Translations under genes and position numbers: made by a program
The notes under the pieces: model-generated
Told to the model about the DNA's origin: nothing
Database searches by the model: none
Seen by the model: only the letters and a program-made list of their open reading frames with translations
Source: Chloroflexota bacterium
GTDB taxonomy: Bacteria > Chloroflexota > Dehalococcoidia > GIF9 > UBA5629
Reading direction: 5' to 3'
Assembly: GCA_026389675.1 (NCBI GenBank)
Contig: JAPLHJ010000055.1
Location: forward strand, 2,080 to 8,471
Length of the DNA stretch: 6,392 bases
Shown: positions 5,224 through 6,392 of the stretch, piece by piece
Numbering within the stretch: the first letter of the stretch is position 1
Layout of the letters: each line of letters starts with the position of its first letter

Positions 5224-5436
5224 CTATTTAATATCTGATAGTTTTGAACTGTCTGTGCTGACCTGGAAATGCAGGGCCAACTGCTTCCGTACGAAATTGG
5301 CCAGGAAGGCACGGGAGTCCGTGAACCCGCGGCTCTTGGCCAACTCCTCAAAGTCAGGCAGCAGCTGGCGAGGGATTTTGACGATGATCTCGCCCTCCTT
5401 CTCAACCTGTAATGGCTTCTTCTCTTTTTCGAACAT
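5224..5436 (-). CDS. ribbon-helix-helix (Arc/CopG/MetJ-like) small protein
   Basis: This is a 70-aa protein. After a charged N-terminus (MFEKEKKPLQVEKEG) it shows the RHH plan: a short strand EIIVKIPRQLL (about residues 16-26), helix PDFEELAKSRGF (about 27-38), a turn at TD and helix SRAFLANFVRKQLALHF (about 41-57). In RHH dimers the paired strand contacts DNA, usually at palindromic operators. The start at 5436 is set by AGGAGG at 5441-5446; a longer reading from 5574 would run deep into the upstream gene and is rejected. The Shine-Dalgarno overlaps the TAG of the 170-aa gene. A DNA-binding regulator here, co-transcribed with tail genes, is unusual; an autoregulator, a late-gene repressor or an RHH fold recruited as a structural part are the alternatives. 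Confidence 0.72.
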   Translation of the reverse strand: MFEKEKKPLQVEKEGEIIVKIPRQLLPDFEELAKSRGFTDSRAFLANFVRKQLALHFQVSTDSSKLSDIK

Positions 5437-5444
5437 TGAACCTC

Positions 5445-5957
5445 CTAATCGGTAGCTATATATAAGGCGTTCTCCACCGAATCTATATAGATGTCGCCCT
5501 CGCAGGGCAGGGCGGGCGCGGAGTTGGCCACCCTTACCCTGTGCGCCGGGTCGGCGCCGGAGATGGCCACCCACTTGGCGCCGCTGTAGACCAGTATCAG
5601 GTAAGCATCGGCATTATCCAGGCTAATATCCGCGCCGCCGGGCAGCCAGATGTTGCCAACGTCATGCTTGACAACGATCGTCCTGGCGCCATCAGCCGGG
5701 CGGATCAGGATAACCTCTCCCTCAGCGCCACCATTTACAGTCTCAAGTTCATCTGTAGGTTCATCAGCCTCGGTGTCAATGGTGTGGTGCGAGTAGGTTT
5801 TAGTCACGGCACCGTTAGCGATGGTCAATTCAACGGCGGCCTCCAGCGCGATGTTGGTTTTGAGATAAAGCAGATCGTTTTTGACAATATAGTCCACTAG
5901 GGCACGCTGCTTATTATCAGGTGTTAGTAGGGTCTTAGGCTCTATCCAGTCAGTCAT
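5445..5957 (-). CDS. phage tail appendage (fibre-like) structural protein
   Basis: The protein is 170 aa, without a signal peptide or TM helix. The centre contains GGAEGEVILIRPADGARTIV followed by VKHDVGNIWLPGG and a W at 129 (about residues 76-130). This G-x-x-G-x-x-x-x-I...GNI-x-L beta pattern is common in phage tail and appendage proteins. The C-terminus has APALPCEGDIYIDSVENALYIA (split here as APALPCEGDIYIDS and ENALYIAT), a short beta motif that resembles the C-terminus of the 132-aa protein (LGKVYFKTGD and IYVCT). AGGA upstream of the ATG overlaps the TAG of the tail hub gene. It is probably a minor component linking the tail tip to the fibres; the exact role is not known. Confidence 0.75.
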   Translation of the reverse strand: MTDWIEPKTLLTPDNKQRALVDYIVKNDLLYLKTNIALEAAVELTIANGAVTKTYSHHTIDTEADEPTDELETVNGGAEGEVILIRPADGARTIVVKHDVGNIWLPGGADISLDNADAYLILVYSGAKWVAISGADPAHRVRVANSAPALPCEGDIYIDSVENALYIATD

Positions 5958-5966
5958 AATTCATTC

Positions 5967-6392
5967 CTACGGTGCAGGTGTAGTTTCATACACCCGTTCT
6001 AATCTCCACTGTACTGCATACGAAAGCCCAGCCTCAGTGATGGTATGCTTGACGTTATTGATAAAAAAGTCGCCATCTATACCTAATAGCGTATTGATCA
6101 GCGTGATTCTCGTTGAGATATCCGCCGCAATTACGGAGTCCTTGAAAGCTCCGGGCTTCAAGCTCTGAAAAGTGACTATCAGGTTATTGACACGCGGGTC
6201 TTTATTGGCGGCCAGTATAGTATTTAGAATAACCTGAGTATCATCCTGGCTGAGTGAATACTGCGTACTCAACGAATAGGTGCGTCTGCCATAATTCGCT
6301 ATGCTGGCCGCGTCTTTTGCAAAGAGCGTCATGGTTTCCAGCGGAACCAACGGTTGCCCTCGTATAATTAGTTTCGTGACATAGGCCGGCTG
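5967..6392 (-). CDS. C-terminal part of a phage tail hub or minor tail protein (5' end outside the window)
   Basis: The frame is open from the window edge to the TAG at 5967-5969, giving 141 residues. A TTG at 6350 is an internal codon, not the start, because 14 more sense codons precede it. The stretch AASIANYGRRTYSLSTQYSL is followed by DTQVILNTILAANKDPRVNN and LIVTFQSLKPG, then DISTRITLINTLLGIDGDFF and INNVKHTITEAG, ending in a strand WRLERVYET. The order YGxR, then a helix ending xxDPR, then DIxxRI, then xxFxIxxxxHxI is that of siphophage tail-hub or minor tail proteins (for example the ReqiPepy6 gp37-like type) that cap the tail tube. It is the first gene seen of the leftward operon, so the tail core should lie to the right of the window. 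Confidence 0.65.
   Translation of the reverse strand, partial: QPAYVTKLIIRGQPLVPLETMTLFAKDAASIANYGRRTYSLSTQYSLSQDDTQVILNTILAANKDPRVNNLIVTFQSLKPGAFKDSVIAADISTRITLINTLLGIDGDFFINNVKHTITEAGLSYAVQWRLERVYETTPAP

Noticed and set aside
5437..5574. N-terminal extension of the RHH gene to 5574
   Set aside because: The extension is Arg/Gly-rich out-of-frame translation of the 170-aa gene, whereas AGGAGG directly precedes the ATG at 5436.
1517..6392. Diversity-generating retroelement acting on the tail adhesin
   Set aside because: No reverse transcriptase gene and no template/variable repeat pair can be seen in the window.

Overview
The window joins two different kinds of DNA. Positions 1 to about 1500 carry plus-strand, AT-rich, chromosome-like genes. 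Positions about 1517 to 6392 carry a tightly packed, more GC-rich minus-strand operon with the look of the distal tail and lysis end of a tailed phage or prophage. Good Shine-Dalgarno sites (AGGAGG, GGAGGT, AAGGAG) show a bacterial host. The LppM-like lipoprotein and the zinc-ribbon/FHA protein would suit a Chloroflexota- or Actinomycetota-type bacterium, but this is a low-confidence guess because no marker gene is present.

Left part (plus strand). The window opens with the C-terminus of a protein that may be formylglycine-generating-enzyme-like (ends at 105). Next is a small protein with a CX2C...CX2C zinc ribbon and an FHA phosphothreonine-binding domain (129-584). It is followed by an LppM-like (DUF3153-type) lipoprotein with a C-terminal membrane anchor (698-1385), whose reading frame is broken, most simply by one extra T in the TTTT run at 856-859. 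About 130 bp of non-coding-looking sequence then leads to the junction.

Right part (minus strand, described in transcription order from 6392 leftwards). The order is: the end of a tail hub or minor tail protein (partial); a 170-aa appendage protein; a 70-aa ribbon-helix-helix protein; a 132-aa appendage protein starting MAVTWK; a 61-aa helical protein; a second, shorter MAVTWK paralogue of 77 aa; a 108-aa beta-rich structural protein; a 345-aa DUF2341 plus lectin-like adhesin; a 77-aa single-TM holin-like protein; an intercistronic terminator (2696-2729); a 272-aa protein with a two-TM holin-like N-terminus and a soluble C-terminal domain; a 98-aa Cys-rich lipoprotein with an FN3-like fold; and a strong final terminator (1517-1543). 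Genes abut, overlap by one base (TAATG) or share the stop codon with the next Shine-Dalgarno site, so nearly all must be co-transcribed. The likely logic is tail tip, then receptor-binding appendages, then membrane or lysis functions, then the end of the unit.

No endolysin, integrase, tRNA, CRISPR array, reverse transcriptase or transposase is visible. The most unusual items are the duplicated MAVTWK modules separated by a tiny gene that contains a perfect 11-bp GC-rich inverted repeat, an RHH regulator inside the tail operon, the holin-like fusion behind an internal terminator, and the abrupt composition and strand switch near 1400-1520.
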